Shown: positions 33,221 through 45,250 of the stretch, piece after piece
Numbering within the stretch: the first letter of the stretch is position 1
Layout: every line of letters starts with the position of its first letter
Source of the DNA: Amia ocellicauda
Taxonomy: Eukaryota; Chordata; Actinopteri; Amiiformes; Amiidae
Assembly (NCBI RefSeq): GCF_036373705.1
Contig: NC_089861.1
Span: 1,053,501 to 1,117,500, forward strand
DNA: 64,000 nucleotides
Direction: 5' to 3'
The notes under the pieces: model-generated
What the model was told of the DNA's origin: nothing
What the model saw: only the letters and a program-made list of their open reading frames with translations
Database searches by the model: none
Position numbers and translations under genes: made by a program

Positions 33221-34121
33221 CACCGATCAGCCATAGCATTATGACCACTGACAGGTGAAGTGAATAAACTGATAATCTCGTTATCATGGCACCTATCAGT
33301 GGGTGGGATATATTAGGCAGCAAGTGAACATTTTGTCCTCAGAGTCCTCAGTGTTAGAAGCAGGAAAAATGGGCAGCTTAAGGATCTGAGCGACTTTGAC
33401 AAGGGCCAAATTGTGATGGCTAGACGACTGGGTCAGAGCATCTCCAAAACTGCAGCTCTTGTGGGGTGTTCCCGGTCTGCAGTGGTCAGTACCTATCAAA
33501 AGTGGTCCAAGGAAGGAAAAGCGGTGAACCGGCGACAGGGTCTTGGGCGGCCAAGGCTCACTGATGCACGTGGGGAGCAAAGGTCCGATGTCCGATGTGG
33601 TCCGATCCAACAGACGAGCTACTGTAGCTCAAATTGCTGAAAAAGTTAATGTTGGTTCTGATAGAAAGGTGTCAGAACACACAGTGCATCGCAGTTTGTT
33701 GCGTATGGGGCTGTGTAGCCGCAGACCAGTCAGGGTGCCCATGCTGACCCCTGTCCGCTGCCGAAAGCACCTACAATGGGCACGTGAGCATCAGAACTGG
33801 ACCACGGAGCAATGGAAGAAGGTGGCCTGGTCTGATGAATCACGAGTTCAAGGTGTTGACTTGGCCTCCAAATTCCCCAGATCTCAATCCAATCGAGCAT
33901 CTGTGGGATGTGCTGGACAAACAAGTCCGATCCATGGAGGCCCCACCTCGCAACTTACAGGACTTAAAGGATCTGCTTCTGATGTCTTGGTACCAGATAC
34001 CACAGCACACCTTCAGAGGTCTAGTGGAGTCCATGCCTCGACGGGTCAGGGCTGTTTTGGCGGCAAAAGGGGGACCTACACAATATTAGGCAGGTGGTCA
34101 TAATGTTATGGCTGATCAGTA
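33221..34121 (+). mobile_element. Tc1-type transposon 2, internally deleted
   Basis: Terminal inverted repeats: caccgatcagccatagcatt at the left and its near complement (aatgttatggctgatcagta) at the right, flanked by TA. The transposase remnant starts near 33413 ([17 protein letters not shown]). It runs in broken frames to AWSDES near 33840, then jumps straight to VLTWPPNSPDLNPIEHLW. The region with the second catalytic Asp is missing. A non-autonomous deletion derivative. Confidence 0.85.
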
Positions 34122-34123
34122 TA

Positions 34124-35344
34124 CACTCACCTAAAGGATTATTAGGAACACCATACTAATACTGTGTTTGACCCCCTTTCGCCTTCAGAACTGCCTTAAT
34201 TCTACGTGGCATTGATTCAACAAGGTGCTGAAAGCATTCTTTAGAAATGTTGGCCCATATTGATAGGATAGCATCTTGCAGTTGATGGAGATTTGTGGGA
34301 TGCACATCCAGGGCACGAAGCTCCCGTTCCACCACATCCCAAAGATGCTCTATTGGGTTGAGATCTGGTGACTGTGGGGGCCAGTTTAGTACAGTGAACT
34401 CATTGTCATGTTCAAGAAACCAATTTGAAATGATTCGACCTTTGTGACATGGTGCATTATCCTGCTGGAAGTAGCCATCAGAGGATGGGTACATGGTGGT
34501 CATAAAGGGATGGACATGGTCAGAAACAATGCTCAGGTAGGCCGTGGCATTTAAACGATGCCCAATTGGCACTAAGGGGCCTAAAGTGTGCCAAGAAAAC
34601 ATCCCCCACACCATTACACCACCACCACCAGCCTGCACAGTGGTAACAAGGCATGATGGATCCATGTTCTCATTCTGTTTACGCCAAATTCTGACTCTAC
34701 CACCTGAATGTCTCAACAGAAATCGAGACTCATCAGACCAGGCAACATTTTTCCAGTCTTCAACTGTCCAATTTTGGTGAGCTTGTGCAAATTGTAGCCT
34801 CTTTTTCCTATTTGTAGTGGAGATGAGTGGTACCCGGTGGGGTCTTCTGCTGTTGTAGCCCATCCGCCTCAAGGTTGTACGTGTTGTGGCTTCACAAATG
34901 CTTTGCTGCATACCTCGGTTGTAACGAGTGCTTATTTCAGTCAAAGTTGCTCTTCTATCAGCTTGAATCAGTCGGCCCATTCTCCTCTGACCTCTAGCAT
35001 CAACAAGGCATTTTCGCCCACAGGACTGCCGCATACTGGATGTTTTTCCCTTTTCACACCATTCTTTGTAAACCCTAGAAATGGTTGTGCGTGAAAATCC
35101 CAGTAACTGAGCAGATTGTGAAATACTCAGACCGGCCCGTCTGGCACCAACAACCATGCCACGCTCAAAATTGCTTAAATCACCTTTCTTTCCCATTCAG
35201 ACATTCAGTTTGGAGTTCAGGAGATTGTCTTGACCAGGACCACACCCCTAAATGCATTGAAGCAACTGCCATGTGATTGGTTGATTAGATAATTGCATTA
35301 ATGAGAAATTGAACAGGTGTTCCTAATAATCCTTTAGGTAAGTG
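34124..35344 (-). mobile_element. Tc1/mariner transposon 3 (DD36E), intact
   Basis: 1221 bp flanked by TA (34122-34123 and 35345-35346). The ends are cactcacctaaaggattatt and, inverted, aataatcctttaggtaagtg. It encodes one uninterrupted transposase. A second copy lies at 36018-37233. Confidence 0.92.
34156..35196 (-). CDS. Tc1/mariner DD36E transposase, full length
   Basis: 346-aa cut-and-paste transposase. An N-terminal paired-type DNA-binding region (LSISQSAQLLGFSRTTISRV) is followed by a basic linker. The catalytic triad is D155 (WSDESRF), D246 (QQDNAPCH) and E283 (NPIEHLW). Thirty-six residues lie between the second Asp and the Glu, so this is the DD36E class, not the DD34E of classical Tc1. 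GGGGVMVWGMF precedes the second Asp. No stop or frameshift. The protein fills almost the whole element, with short non-coding ends. Confidence 0.9.
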   Translation of the reverse strand: MGKKGDLSNFERGMVVGARRAGLSISQSAQLLGFSRTTISRVYKEWCEKGKTSSMRQSCGRKCLVDARGQRRMGRLIQADRRATLTEISTRYNRGMQQSICEATTRTTLRRMGYNSRRPHRVPLISTTNRKKRLQFAQAHQNWTVEDWKNVAWSDESRFLLRHSGGRVRIWRKQNENMDPSCLVTTVQAGGGGVMVWGMFSWHTLGPLVPIGHRLNATAYLSIVSDHVHPFMTTMYPSSDGYFQQDNAPCHKGRIISNWFLEHDNEFTVLNWPPQSPDLNPIEHLWDVVERELRALDVHPTNLHQLQDAILSIWANISKECFQHLVESMPRRIKAVLKAKGGQTQY

Positions 35345-35346
35345 TA

Positions 35347-36017
35347 TATATATATATACTCTGGCACCTTCCCAACTCTGTCAGTACCTCCACAACCCTC
35401 CCATCCCATTCACAACCACCACACCCTACACCCCACCAACATATTTGACGTTTATTTGTTACTCAAAGAATTCTTTACGCTCTTTACTTCCTTTTTTCAA
35501 CATGAGAAAAAACCTGAAGTTAATCTAGATAGTCCACAATCCTGGTTAATAGTAGGTTCCCTATAAAAACAAACAAACACACACAATGGCATGAATTAAC
35601 CACACAGCCTTAGCGTGAGTGTGGGAGCGTCCATCAGTGACTGTGCCGGTTGTTGCTTTTCACATTCCGCTTGGTGCTGATTCAGACACTGAGTTCTGGC
35701 CAGAGCTGCTCTACAGCCCAGCGCACTGCACAGAGGGGTCTTCACTGCGCCTGTCCGGCACTGACAGTGTCCCTACGAAACACCAGGAGGATACCTTCAG
35801 TATATTCAAAGAAACTTAAAATTCAATTATAAATACACATCATAAAGCTATGAGGGGTCGTTTAGGAAATAATTCAAACTTGTGCACACACATATGAAAT
35901 GCTCTCTCACACACACACATGAAATTGAATACTGTCACACGCACACATATGAAAAACCTCTCACTCATCCATATGAAATGCTCACACACACATATTAAAT
36001 GCTCTCTCACACACATA
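35347..36017. other. Spacer with CA/ATG minisatellite
   Basis: No gene. From about 35880 to 36015 there are short degenerate repeats of cacacatatgaaatgctctc. Similar motifs, partly inverted, continue at 37236-37330, so transposon 4 inserted into this minisatellite. Confidence 0.6.
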
Positions 36018-37233
36018 CACTCACCTAAAGGATTATTAGGAACACCATACTAATACTGTGTTTGACCCCCTTTCGCCTTCAGAACTGCCTTAATTCTACG
36101 TGGCATTGATTCAACAAGGTGCTGAAAGCATTCTTTAGAAATGTTGGCCCATATTGATAGGATAGCATCTTGCAGTTGATGGAGATTTGTGGGATGCACA
36201 TCCAGGGCACGAAGCTCCCGTTCCACCACATCCCAAAGATGCTCTATTGGGTTGAGATCTGGTGACTGTGGGGGCCAGTTTAGTACAGTGAACTCATTGT
36301 CATGTTCAAGAAACCAATTTGAAATGATTGGACCTTTGTGACATGGTGCATTATCCTGCTGGAAGTAGCCATCAGAGGATGGGTACATGGTGGTCATAAA
36401 GGGATGGACATGGTCAGAAACAATGCTCAGGTAGGCAGTGGCATTTAAACGATGCCCAATTGGCACTAAGGGGCCTAAAGTGTGCCAAGAAAACATCCCC
36501 CACACCATTACACCACCACCACCAGCCTGCACAGTGGCAACAAGGCATGATGGATCCATGTTCTCATTATGTTTTAATTCTGACTCTACCATCTGAATGT
36601 GTCAACAGAAATCGAGACTCATCAGACCAGGCAACATTTTTCCAGTCTTCAACTGTCCAATTTTGGTGAGCTTGTGCAAATTGTAGCCTCTTTTTCCCAT
36701 TTGTAGTGGAGATGAGTGGTACCCGGTGGGGTCTTCTGCTGTTGTAGCCCATCCGCCTCAAGGTTGTACGTGTTGTGGCTTCACACATGCTTTGCTGCAT
36801 ACCTCGGTTGTAACGAGTGCTTATTTCAGTCAAAGTTGCTCTTCTATCAGTTTGAATCAGTCGGCCCATTCTCCTCTGACCTCTAGCATCAACAAGGCAT
36901 TTTCGCCCACAGGACTGCCGCATACTGGATGTTTTTCCCTTTTCACACCATTCTTTGTAAACCCTAGAAATGGTTGTGCGTGAAAATCCCAGTAACTGAG
37001 CAGATTGTGAAATACTCAGACCGGCCCGTCTGGCACCAACAACCATGCCACGCTCAAAATTGCTTAAATCACCTTTCTTTCCCATTCAGACATTCAGTTT
37101 GGAGTTCAGGAGATTGTCTTGACCAGGACCACACCCCTAAATGCATTGAAGCAACTGCCATGTGATTGGTTGGTTAGATAATTGCATTCATGAGAAATTG
37201 AACAGGTGTTCCTAATAATCCTTTAGGTGAGTG
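36018..37233 (-). mobile_element. Tc1/mariner transposon 4 (DD36E), disrupted copy
   Basis: Near-identical to transposon 3 and flanked by TA (36016-36017, 37234-37235). It is 5 bp shorter. A 5-nt loss near 36570 (atgttttaatt here against ctgtttacgccaaatt in the intact copy) breaks the transposase into two frames, 37085-36567 and 36592-36050. A few substitutions separate the copies. Confidence 0.9.
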
Positions 37234-37235
37234 TA

Positions 37236-38190
37236 TAAACCGTTCACTCATCTATGAGAATTTCTCGCATGCACTTCATATGTATGTGTGTGAACATTTC
37301 ATGTGTCTGTGAGTGTTTCATGTGTATTTACAGGAAGAATTTGTAGTGGAAAAAATTACCTATTATTTTTCTGTATATAATTTATATATTATTGTTATGT
37401 TGTTATAGTATTCATTGTTTCGGTTTTAACTACAATCATCTGTTTATATTTGCTCCTTTTTGGGGGCTACTTTAAGTTTGTTAAAGCATTTTCATCTGTA
37501 GTTTCATACCAAATGCCGAATGCTACAGAAATCTACAAAAAAAGCATGTTACGCTGTCTCCGCCTTAATCGTTTCTTGAAATGTATACAGCCATCATCTT
37601 CTCAATAGTTGGCCAGCTGCTGCCTAAGAGGGCACCTTCACTAACCAACCAGTCTTTTGTATTTTCAATCTTAATCAAGACTTAATCAACGACTGTATTA
37701 TGCATGTGGCAAACTGAAAACCTGTACAACTGGATTTTAAGGAGATCAATTCCAATAGAAACGATTGTAACCTATTGTTCATCACAAGTTACAAAAAGGC
37801 TTCTTCCAACTCTCATCGTTCGTTCTTCACTTCATGTGAGAGCAGAGCTCCAGGTTAACCTGTATTTAGGTTTTCAGCAATAAATGAGTTACTTCTTCAT
37901 TGGTGTATCCTGGGATTTACTAAATCCACAAGTTTAAAATATTTCCTAAATGGCCCCTCATATAAAGCACTCATACACAAACTCCTATATTTTTAAATGT
38001 AAATAACACATAATTATTATCTAAAATTAATCAAGATCAATATTCGTGAGGTAGCAAATGCGATAAAGGCACAGTCAATCTTGTGTAGTTGCAATCAGAA
38101 ACCGTTTAAACGTTTAAAAAGCAGGATACATTGATTATTCCCAAGATTGCACAACCCGAGCAAGTCAATTAAAATAAAAACTTTCCTTGG
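37236..38190. other. Gene-free interval
   Basis: AT-rich sequence without recognised genes or element ends, apart from the minisatellite remnant in its first 90 bp. Confidence 0.45.
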
Positions 38191-38212
38191 AAGGTTATGC
38201 TGCACATGAACC

Positions 38213-39402
38213 ATGTTTCTGTGACGGGGGCTCCTGGGGGGGGGTGGATTTAGCGGGGTTTCGTTCTACCCCCCGGGGGCCCCCCATCACAGAAACGTCA
38301 CTTAACCTCCTGACTACACCACCCCAGTTAATTAATGAGGAAGGGGAGTCTCAAGATCAACTCACTATTTCCCCCTACACAGGTTATTTGATCCCACGCA
38401 ACCACAGAAAAGGACTCAAGGTAAATCATAAAATATTTTATTCATGCTGTCCAAACCACACACATGCACTTCCGTAATCAACATCCATACTAATAGCAGA
38501 GAAAGGGAGGTACATAATAATTTCCATACCACACAACGGCGAAGATATAAAATCCAAAATGTAAGTGCATGTAATGTCCCATTCCTTTTTAGTTCAGTCC
38601 TGGCACATGCTCCAATGCGTCCTGCACCGCAGAGGAATGTCTACCTTACGGAGATCTGGGGCCAAAACCAGCGTATCCTAGTCCGTCCATAGTGGGGCCT
38701 TTGGAGAGGGCTACCATCCCCCCCTGCACCTATTCCTTTAGCCCTCCGGCGATAGTCAGCAGCACCATCCATCGTGCGTGCACACTTCCACCGCTCCGAC
38801 CCTGGGTGGGGGTGCGCGGCCCTCGCCCTTCCCCCGCTGCTGCTCCGGGTACTGCTGGCCCCACTCCCATCCACCCCGACTGTGACATCCTCTCTCTCTC
38901 AAGCCTGCATCTGCTTGGGGTGATGGGTACCTTCTCTGCCAAAGACAGGGACACCAGGCACAGCGGCTGCACTTGGCACTCTGGCTCTCTCTAGCCTACT
39001 AGCGTGCCTCGATCCTGCAGTCGCTTGCCACACTGCATTCCTCCACTCCCCAAACCTATTTCCCTTTAAACACAGGACTGTTGTACATGGTGTACCCGCT
39101 GCTCACTCCACACTCTCCCGTAGTTCTCTCCCATATTCCTTCTAATCACTCTTTTTAACTCCTACCTCACAATCCTAATTAAGAACAGGTGTTACACTAA
39201 TTAGCATGGGGAGCCTATTACCAAATAGTTAACATTACTAAGGGGGGGGGAAATCAGAGCTTAATAACAATTAAACCAAAGTCCCAATAACACCAATCAC
39301 CTATATATAAAAAACAAAACCCAACACCATATAACAATAGCACTATATAATTAATAGATGCATAAGCAATTACCCCCTGTCACCCCTCGTGACACTTCTG
39401 TT
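38213..39402. repeat. Unidentified probable dispersed element with 5' hairpin
   Basis: Begins with an imperfect inverted repeat: gtttctgtgacgggggctcc, matched by the complement of a stretch ending catcacagaaac at about 38298. It ends near ccctcgtgacac at 39402. The base composition changes to C-rich inside and AT-rich outside. No protein domain recognised. The bounds are a guess from composition and the repeated tgtgac/gtgaca ends. Confidence 0.3.
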
Positions 39403-39611
39403 TGATTGTGCTCAGTTTAGCTCCATCCAAATCAATCTGCAGTTGAACGTGACTCCACTCATTTCGGCTCATTCAGGTCAGTTTCATGCAGTTTTGTATT
39501 TCTGAAATTAGTATTTTCCAATACACTCACTTATTTAAAAAGGTGAATACAAATTATAAACTGTTTTCATTCATAACTAGACAATAGGTGAACCTTTAAA
39601 TTAAGCCCTGG

Positions 39612-39664
<53 letters not shown>
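39612..39664. repeat. (aat)n microsatellite
   Basis: Uninterrupted aat units. Confidence 0.9.
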
Positions 39665-39666
<2 letters not shown>

Positions 39667-39937
39667 CATTTCCATTGTTTTGCTTTGTATTTTTGCATGT
39701 TGTAGTATACACACTTACATGCTTAATATTAAATAAATAATCATTCAGTTGCCTATAGATCACCCCTGTAGAGACTGATGGTTCAAGCTATGAAAGAAAA
39801 AAACGCACCCTCCATTTTCTGTTGGGATTCTGATCGGGACTTAATTGAATAAATGGTTACTTACCAAAATATGGTTATAAAAAGGAACTGGCTCATTCGA
39901 GGAGGAGGGGAATCTGGAGGAAGCGTTTGTTACGGAG

Positions 39938-39941
<4 letters not shown>

Positions 39942-40002
<61 letters not shown>
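39942..40002. repeat. (ga)n microsatellite beside the LINE 3' end
   Basis: Pure ga units of about 60 bp, directly next to the probable 3' end of the minus-strand LINE. Confidence 0.9.
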
Positions 40003-40006
<4 letters not shown>

Positions 40007-41213
40007 ATTTGAGTTTGAAACCACTTTATTCTACACAACAAAATAAAAGTCCAGTATGAAAAAAGATAATCAAACCATCAAAAAGAAACAGCAGCAAACA
40101 TAAAACGAGAGAGACCTAATAAAAAATATAATAAAAGTTCAGCCCTCTCGCCTACCCTCTGCCACACACCACCTCAACTTAAAAGAGTTGATATCTCTGA
40201 CCATGGTAAAAAACTGTAAAATCCACCCCTATCCTAGTTGAGACAAGAACTTTGAAAATACATTGCGCATCCTCAACATCTGCACTGGACAGCCTATTAT
40301 TACGTGATTTTAAGATGGCTAGCTTCGCTTGACCCAGGAGAAAGTTGACCAGAACGCAACAATGGCGATTCTTGTATGAATACTGAATGCTAAAAATCAA
40401 AAGCTCTTTACTAAAAATTACCCTGAGAGACCTCAGTAGGCTGGCAAAAAAAAAGAAAAACGTCTGGAGTCGCAGGCAGTAAAAAGATGAAACACAGTCT
40501 CCGCTGCGGGGCAGAAAGGACAGCACTCCTCCACCCCTGGGTCAACCCGACTCAGCCAGCGGTTTGTGGCCAGAATACCATGCAGGACTCGCCACTGCAG
40601 ATCTCCTGAGTGCTTGGGCAGGGGCAGCTTATACAGCACCCTCTAGGACGGCAGCACATCCTCGCCCAGCCCCAGGTGAGCCCTCCACTTGGAGTCAGTC
40701 AGCTCTTTCAGCTCTGGGTAATGGTGGGGTTTTACAGCCAATATATACAGCTGCCTCTTCTGTGCAGAGTGAAACTGCAGGTCAGTCTCTGTGTCCAGAC
40801 TCACCAGCATCCCAGGACGCTCACCCAACTCCGGCACCCCTGGGGAGAGCAACACCAAGGGGAACATGAGCTCACGCCCCGGGACCCGCCTCTGCAGGAC
40901 AAACTCCAACACAGTAGGGGCCGGAGAGGCTCTAACCTCCCCCAGCAGTCTATCCATGAACTGCACTGAGTGCATGCCCAGCACCCTGGCCAGCTCAGCC
41001 CCACTCTTCCACCTCCACTCGTCCCAGTCCAGCAGGTGACCCAGGGTGGAAACTCCAGCCCGCACAAAAACTAAAACCAACTGTCTAGACTCAAAACAAT
41101 CAATTTTAAAAATATAATTAAAATATAATGGTTCTTCAAATAAAAACATGGTTAAAAGACTGTCTTCAGACCTTGAAAGTGTCACAGAACTCCAGACCTT
41201 AAGCATATTTATA

Positions 41214-42792
41214 CAGTGGGGGAAAAAAGTATTTGATCCCCTGCTGTTTTTGTACGTTTGCCCACTGACAAAGAAATTATCAGTCTATAATTTTAATGGT
41301 AGGTGTATTTTAACAGTGAGAGACAGAATAACAACAAAAAAATCCAGAAAAACGCATTTCAAAAAAGTTATAAATTGATTTGCATGTTAATGAGGGAAAT
41401 AAGTATTTGATCCCCTATCAATCAGCAAGATTTCTGGCTCCCAGGTGTCTTTTATACAGGTAACGAGCTGAGACTCTCTTAAAGGGAGTGCTCCTAATCT
41501 CAGCTCGTTACCTGTATAAAAGACACCTGTCCACAGAAGCAATCAATCAATCAGATTCCAAACTCTCCACCATGGCCAAGACCAAAGAGCTGTCCAAGGA
41601 TGTCAGGGACAAGATTGTAGACCTACACAAGGCTGGAATGGGCTACAAGGCCATCGCCAAGCAGCTTGGTGAGAAGGTGACAACAGTTGGTGCGATTATT
41701 CGCAAATGGAAGAAACACAAAATAACTGTCAGTCTCCCTCGGTCTGGGGCTCCATGCAAGATCTCACCTCGTGGAGTTTCAATGATCATGAGAACGGTGA
41801 GGAATCAGCCCAGAACTACACAGGAGGATCTTGTTAATGATCTCAAGGCAGCTGGGACCATAGTCACCAAGAAAACAATTGGTAACACACTACGCCGTGA
41901 AGCACTGAAATCCTGCAGCGCCTGCAAGGTCCCCCTGCTCAAGAAAGCACATGTACAGGCCCGTCTGAAGTTTGCCAATGAACATCTGAATGATTCAGAG
42001 GAGAACTGGGTGAAAGTGTTGTGGTCAGATGAGACCAAAATCGAGCTATTTGGCATCATCTCAACTCGCCGTGTTTGGAGGAGGAGGAATGACCCCAATA
42101 ACACCATCCCCACCGTCAAACATGGAGGTGGAAACATTATGCTTTGGGGGTGTTTTTCTGCTAAGGGGACAGGATAACTGCACCGCATCAAAGGGACGAT
42201 GGACGGGGACATGTACCGTCAAATCTTGGGTGAGAACCTCCTTCCCTCAGCCAGGGCATTGAAAATGGGTCGTGGATGGGTATTCCAGCATGACAATGAC
42301 CCAAAACACACAGCCAAGGCAACAAAGGAGTGGCTCAAGAAGAAGCACATTAAGGTCCTGGAGTGGCCTAGCCAGTCTCCACACCTTAATCCCATAGAAA
42401 ATCTGTGGAGGGAGCTGAAGGTTCGAGTTGCCAAATGTCAGTCTCGAAACCTTAATGACTTGGAGAGGATCTGCGAAGAGGAGTGGGACAAAATCCCTCC
42501 TGAGATGTGTGCAAACCTGGTGGCCAACTACAAGGAACGTCTGACCTCTGTGATTGCCAACAAGGGTTTTGCCACCAAGTACTAAGTCGAAGGGGTCAAA
42601 TACTTATTTCCCTCATTAACATGCAAATCAATTTATAACTTTTTTGAAATGCGTTTTTCTGGATTTTTTTGTTGTTATTCTGTCTCTCACTGTTAAAATA
42701 CACCTACCATTAAAATTATAGACTGATCATTTCTTTGTCAGTGGGCAAACGTACAAAATCAGCAGGGGATCAAATACTTTTTTCCCCCACTG
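41214..42792 (+). mobile_element. Tc1-type transposon 5 (DD34E) inside the LINE
   Basis: 1579 bp flanked by TA (41212-41213, 42793-42794). Long terminal inverted repeats of about 200 bp start cagtgggggaaaaaagtatt on each side. The LINE reading resumes on the far side, so the element came later. The 5' leader holds a 32-bp inverted repeat (about 41442-41473 and 41499-41530). Confidence 0.93.
41572..42585 (+). pseudogene. Tc1 transposase with a single internal stop
   Basis: 338 codons from ATG ([16 protein letters not shown]) to TAA, ending NKGFATKY. The only lesion seen is TAA at codon 202 (42175-42177), just after the [15 protein letters not shown] block. Catalytic residues lie in [15 protein letters not shown] and NPIENLW, with 34 residues between the second Asp and the Glu (DD34E, classical Tc1). 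The long N-terminal ORF extension upstream of 41572 is not needed. Confidence 0.9.
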
Positions 42793-44221
42793 TATACATT
42801 TATATAAAGCCCAGTAATAGTAAGATTGGCCTTTATCATTAAAAACAACTGCCGGTCCAAACCAACGCCCCCAACCCTGCACAGGAGTGACAGAGACAGA
42901 CCTCTCCAGCACAGCTCAGGGGTGAACAGCAGCCTCTGTGCCGCCTGCAACCTGAACACAGCGACCCGGGAGGGGATGTCAATCAACCCCTGCCCCCCTC
43001 ATCACAGGGCAGGTACAGGAGAGCCGGCTTCAGCCAATGGTTTCCACTCCAGAAGAACTTAACCAGAGTCTTCTGCACCGACTCCAGCAGCCCTGGGGGG
43101 GGATCCAGACACGCCAGTCTGTGCCAAAGCACGGACGCCACCAGATTATTAATCACCAGGACCCTCCCCATGAAAGATAGGTGCTTCAACAGCCACTGCC
43201 ATCTCTGCAGTCTCCCTGAGACCTTCTCCAACACCCCTTCCCAGTTCAGCCGCATGTAAGCCTCCGTGCCCAAATACACCCCCAGCACCTTCAGTCCCAC
43301 TCTGTTCCACTCCAGCGCCTGCGGTAGAACGGGAGGCACCTTCCCCTGCCAGCTGCCCAGCAGGAACGCTGCACTCTTGGCCCAATTCACCTGTGCTGAG
43401 GAAGCTCTCTCAAAAACCTGTAGACAGGACTACAGCACCATCACGTCTTGGTCATGAGTCACAAAGACATTCATGTCATCAGCATATGCTGAGAGACGGA
43501 CAGGCGGGGCTGAGGGGAGGCCAGGGACAGCCAGGCCATGGAGCTGCTCTCTCAGCCGGTGCAGCAGCAGCTCGATGGAGAGAGAGAGTAGAGCATCCCG
43601 GACAGAGAGCAGCCCTGTCTGATCCCTCTCTGTACTGGGAAAGTCTGGCTCAGACCGTTGTTAATTTTAATAAAACTAAAAACATTAAAATACAGAAGTT
43701 TAATATAAGAAAGAAAACCAGGACTAACACCAAAAGCCTCCAGGGTGCAGAACAAAAACCCATGATCCACCCGGTCAAAGGCCTTCTCATGGTCAAGCGA
43801 CACCAGCCCAATCTCGAGATTAAAAAGATCAGAAACAGTAGAAAAATCTCTAAGTAAAAACAAATTATCAAAAATGGAGCACCCTGGCACATAGTACGTT
43901 TGATCGCTGTGAACCACAGTGCCCACACACTCTCTCAATCGGCTGGCCAGAGCTTTGGAGAGGATCTTGTAATCGCAGAACAGCAGGGAAACAGGGCGCC
44001 AGTTCTTCAAATCACAGAGGTCTCCTTTCTTTGTCAACAGTGTCAACACAGCCCTGCGTGAACTGTGTGAAACTCAGCAGGCAAGCCATCCATCACAGGT
44101 GCCGTGCCATGGGAGAGCTGTGTGACAGCGGTGGAGAGCTCTGCCAGCATGATGGGTGTGTCCAAGCCCCGCCGCTCACCCTCACTCAGGTTGGGGAGAC
44201 CCACCAGCACAATTTTTCATA

Positions 44222-44260
44222 TGCATGTGTGTGTGTGTGTGTATATATATAAAGATATAT
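44222..44260. repeat. GT/TA simple repeat
   Basis: gt units followed by ta units at the truncated 5' edge of the LINE. Confidence 0.7.
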
Positions 44261-44480
44261 CATGTGTGCATAGATTATACATCAGTGAGCAATATGCTAT
44301 GATAAGTTCCTCCTCACATCAGCAGCATGTTTGTGTCCCTATGAGACATTGCTGAGATTCCTAGGGAGTCATCGCAAAGAGCTGTTTGATGTTCAGTCCA
44401 CCTCTCCAGACAGAAGACTATGTAATTCACATCACACTAGCTATTACGGGTGACGTCAGTGGACAGACATCTACACACGC

Positions 44481-44697
44481 AGTCTGCTGTAAAAACAGCC
44501 GGCTATAGCGCAGGAATGACATGAATGGGGGCTACAACTCTTTAGTTTTATTTCAGTTTTCTTTCTTACTTTTTCAGTGTAATTGTAGAATAGTGATGGC
44601 AGAGGGTGGTATATTCGTGTGGCTCCATCCCTGGACTGGGTTACACCTGCTGTGCTTTTTTATTTATTTTCCTGTTTGATGAGAGTGTGTATGTGCT

Positions 44698-44731
<34 letters not shown>

Positions 44732-45087
44732 TCATCCAGCCACAGGTCTGCTTTTCTACTTGGGGCTGGATTTGAAATAGACTCACTATTTCTTCAGTTA
44801 TTAATGCTCATGTTTACTTACTTTATTATTTATTAGTTGGATTACGTCAGCAATTAATTTATTTGTATGCACTTGTGTATTGACTTTCTGCATATTTGCA
44901 TATATCTGTTATGGAACTATTTCAATTATTGCATATTTCTCCGAGACAATCATGAATCTCTCTCTGCAGTTTATAGTCTGACATTTCCTCATTGATGTTT
45001 CTCATCCACCCACATGACTTTTGATAAGCAGGTCCCTCCGGAATCTGTTCCCTGCAGCTCTAGTTCAACTAGTTCCGCTTAAAAAAG

Positions 45088-45147
<60 letters not shown>

Positions 45148-45250
45148 CCTTGCTTCTGTTCTCTGTGATTCAAAAATAAACATTCATTTTAGATGCCAAC
45201 GCCCCGACCACGTATCTCCCTCCCACGGGGTCCCGTGTGGGTTCATCATG
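44481..45250. repeat. Host tandem duplication, copy A left part
   Basis: Nearly identical to 62077-62864 over about 770 bp, from agtctgctgtaaaaacagcc to gggttcatcatg. It contains internal (ga)n tracts at about 44710-44731 and 45092-45145. Its continuation lies beyond the Polinton at 61841-61936. Function unknown; probably an unclassified dispersed repeat. Confidence 0.9.
45245..45250 (+). other. Target-site duplication, left (atcatg)
   Basis: Six bases directly before the left terminal repeat. They are repeated directly after the right terminal repeat (61841-61846) and present once in the unfilled paralogous site. Six base pairs is the known Polinton/Maverick target duplication length. Confidence 0.95.

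Larger units (their letters stand above)
40020..44209 (-). mobile_element. 5'-truncated L1/Tx1-like LINE, split by a Tc1 insertion
   Basis: Minus-strand ORF2 remnants in order: an RT fingers/palm block with LLTKKGDLCDLKNWRPVSLL (about 44049-43980), LVSLDHEKAFDRVDH and RGIRQGCSLSG. The catalytic YADD is at 43486-43475. A later block with GVYLGTEAYMRLNW follows (near 43280). After the Tc1 insertion, a Cys/His block (HGILATNRWLSRVDPG, CCPFCPAAE) lies near 40600-40450. Several frameshifts separate these, so it is dead. The 5' end is lost near 44209, where a GT/TA simple repeat starts. The LINE family (L1/Tx1-like) is a judgement from RT motifs. Confidence 0.8.
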
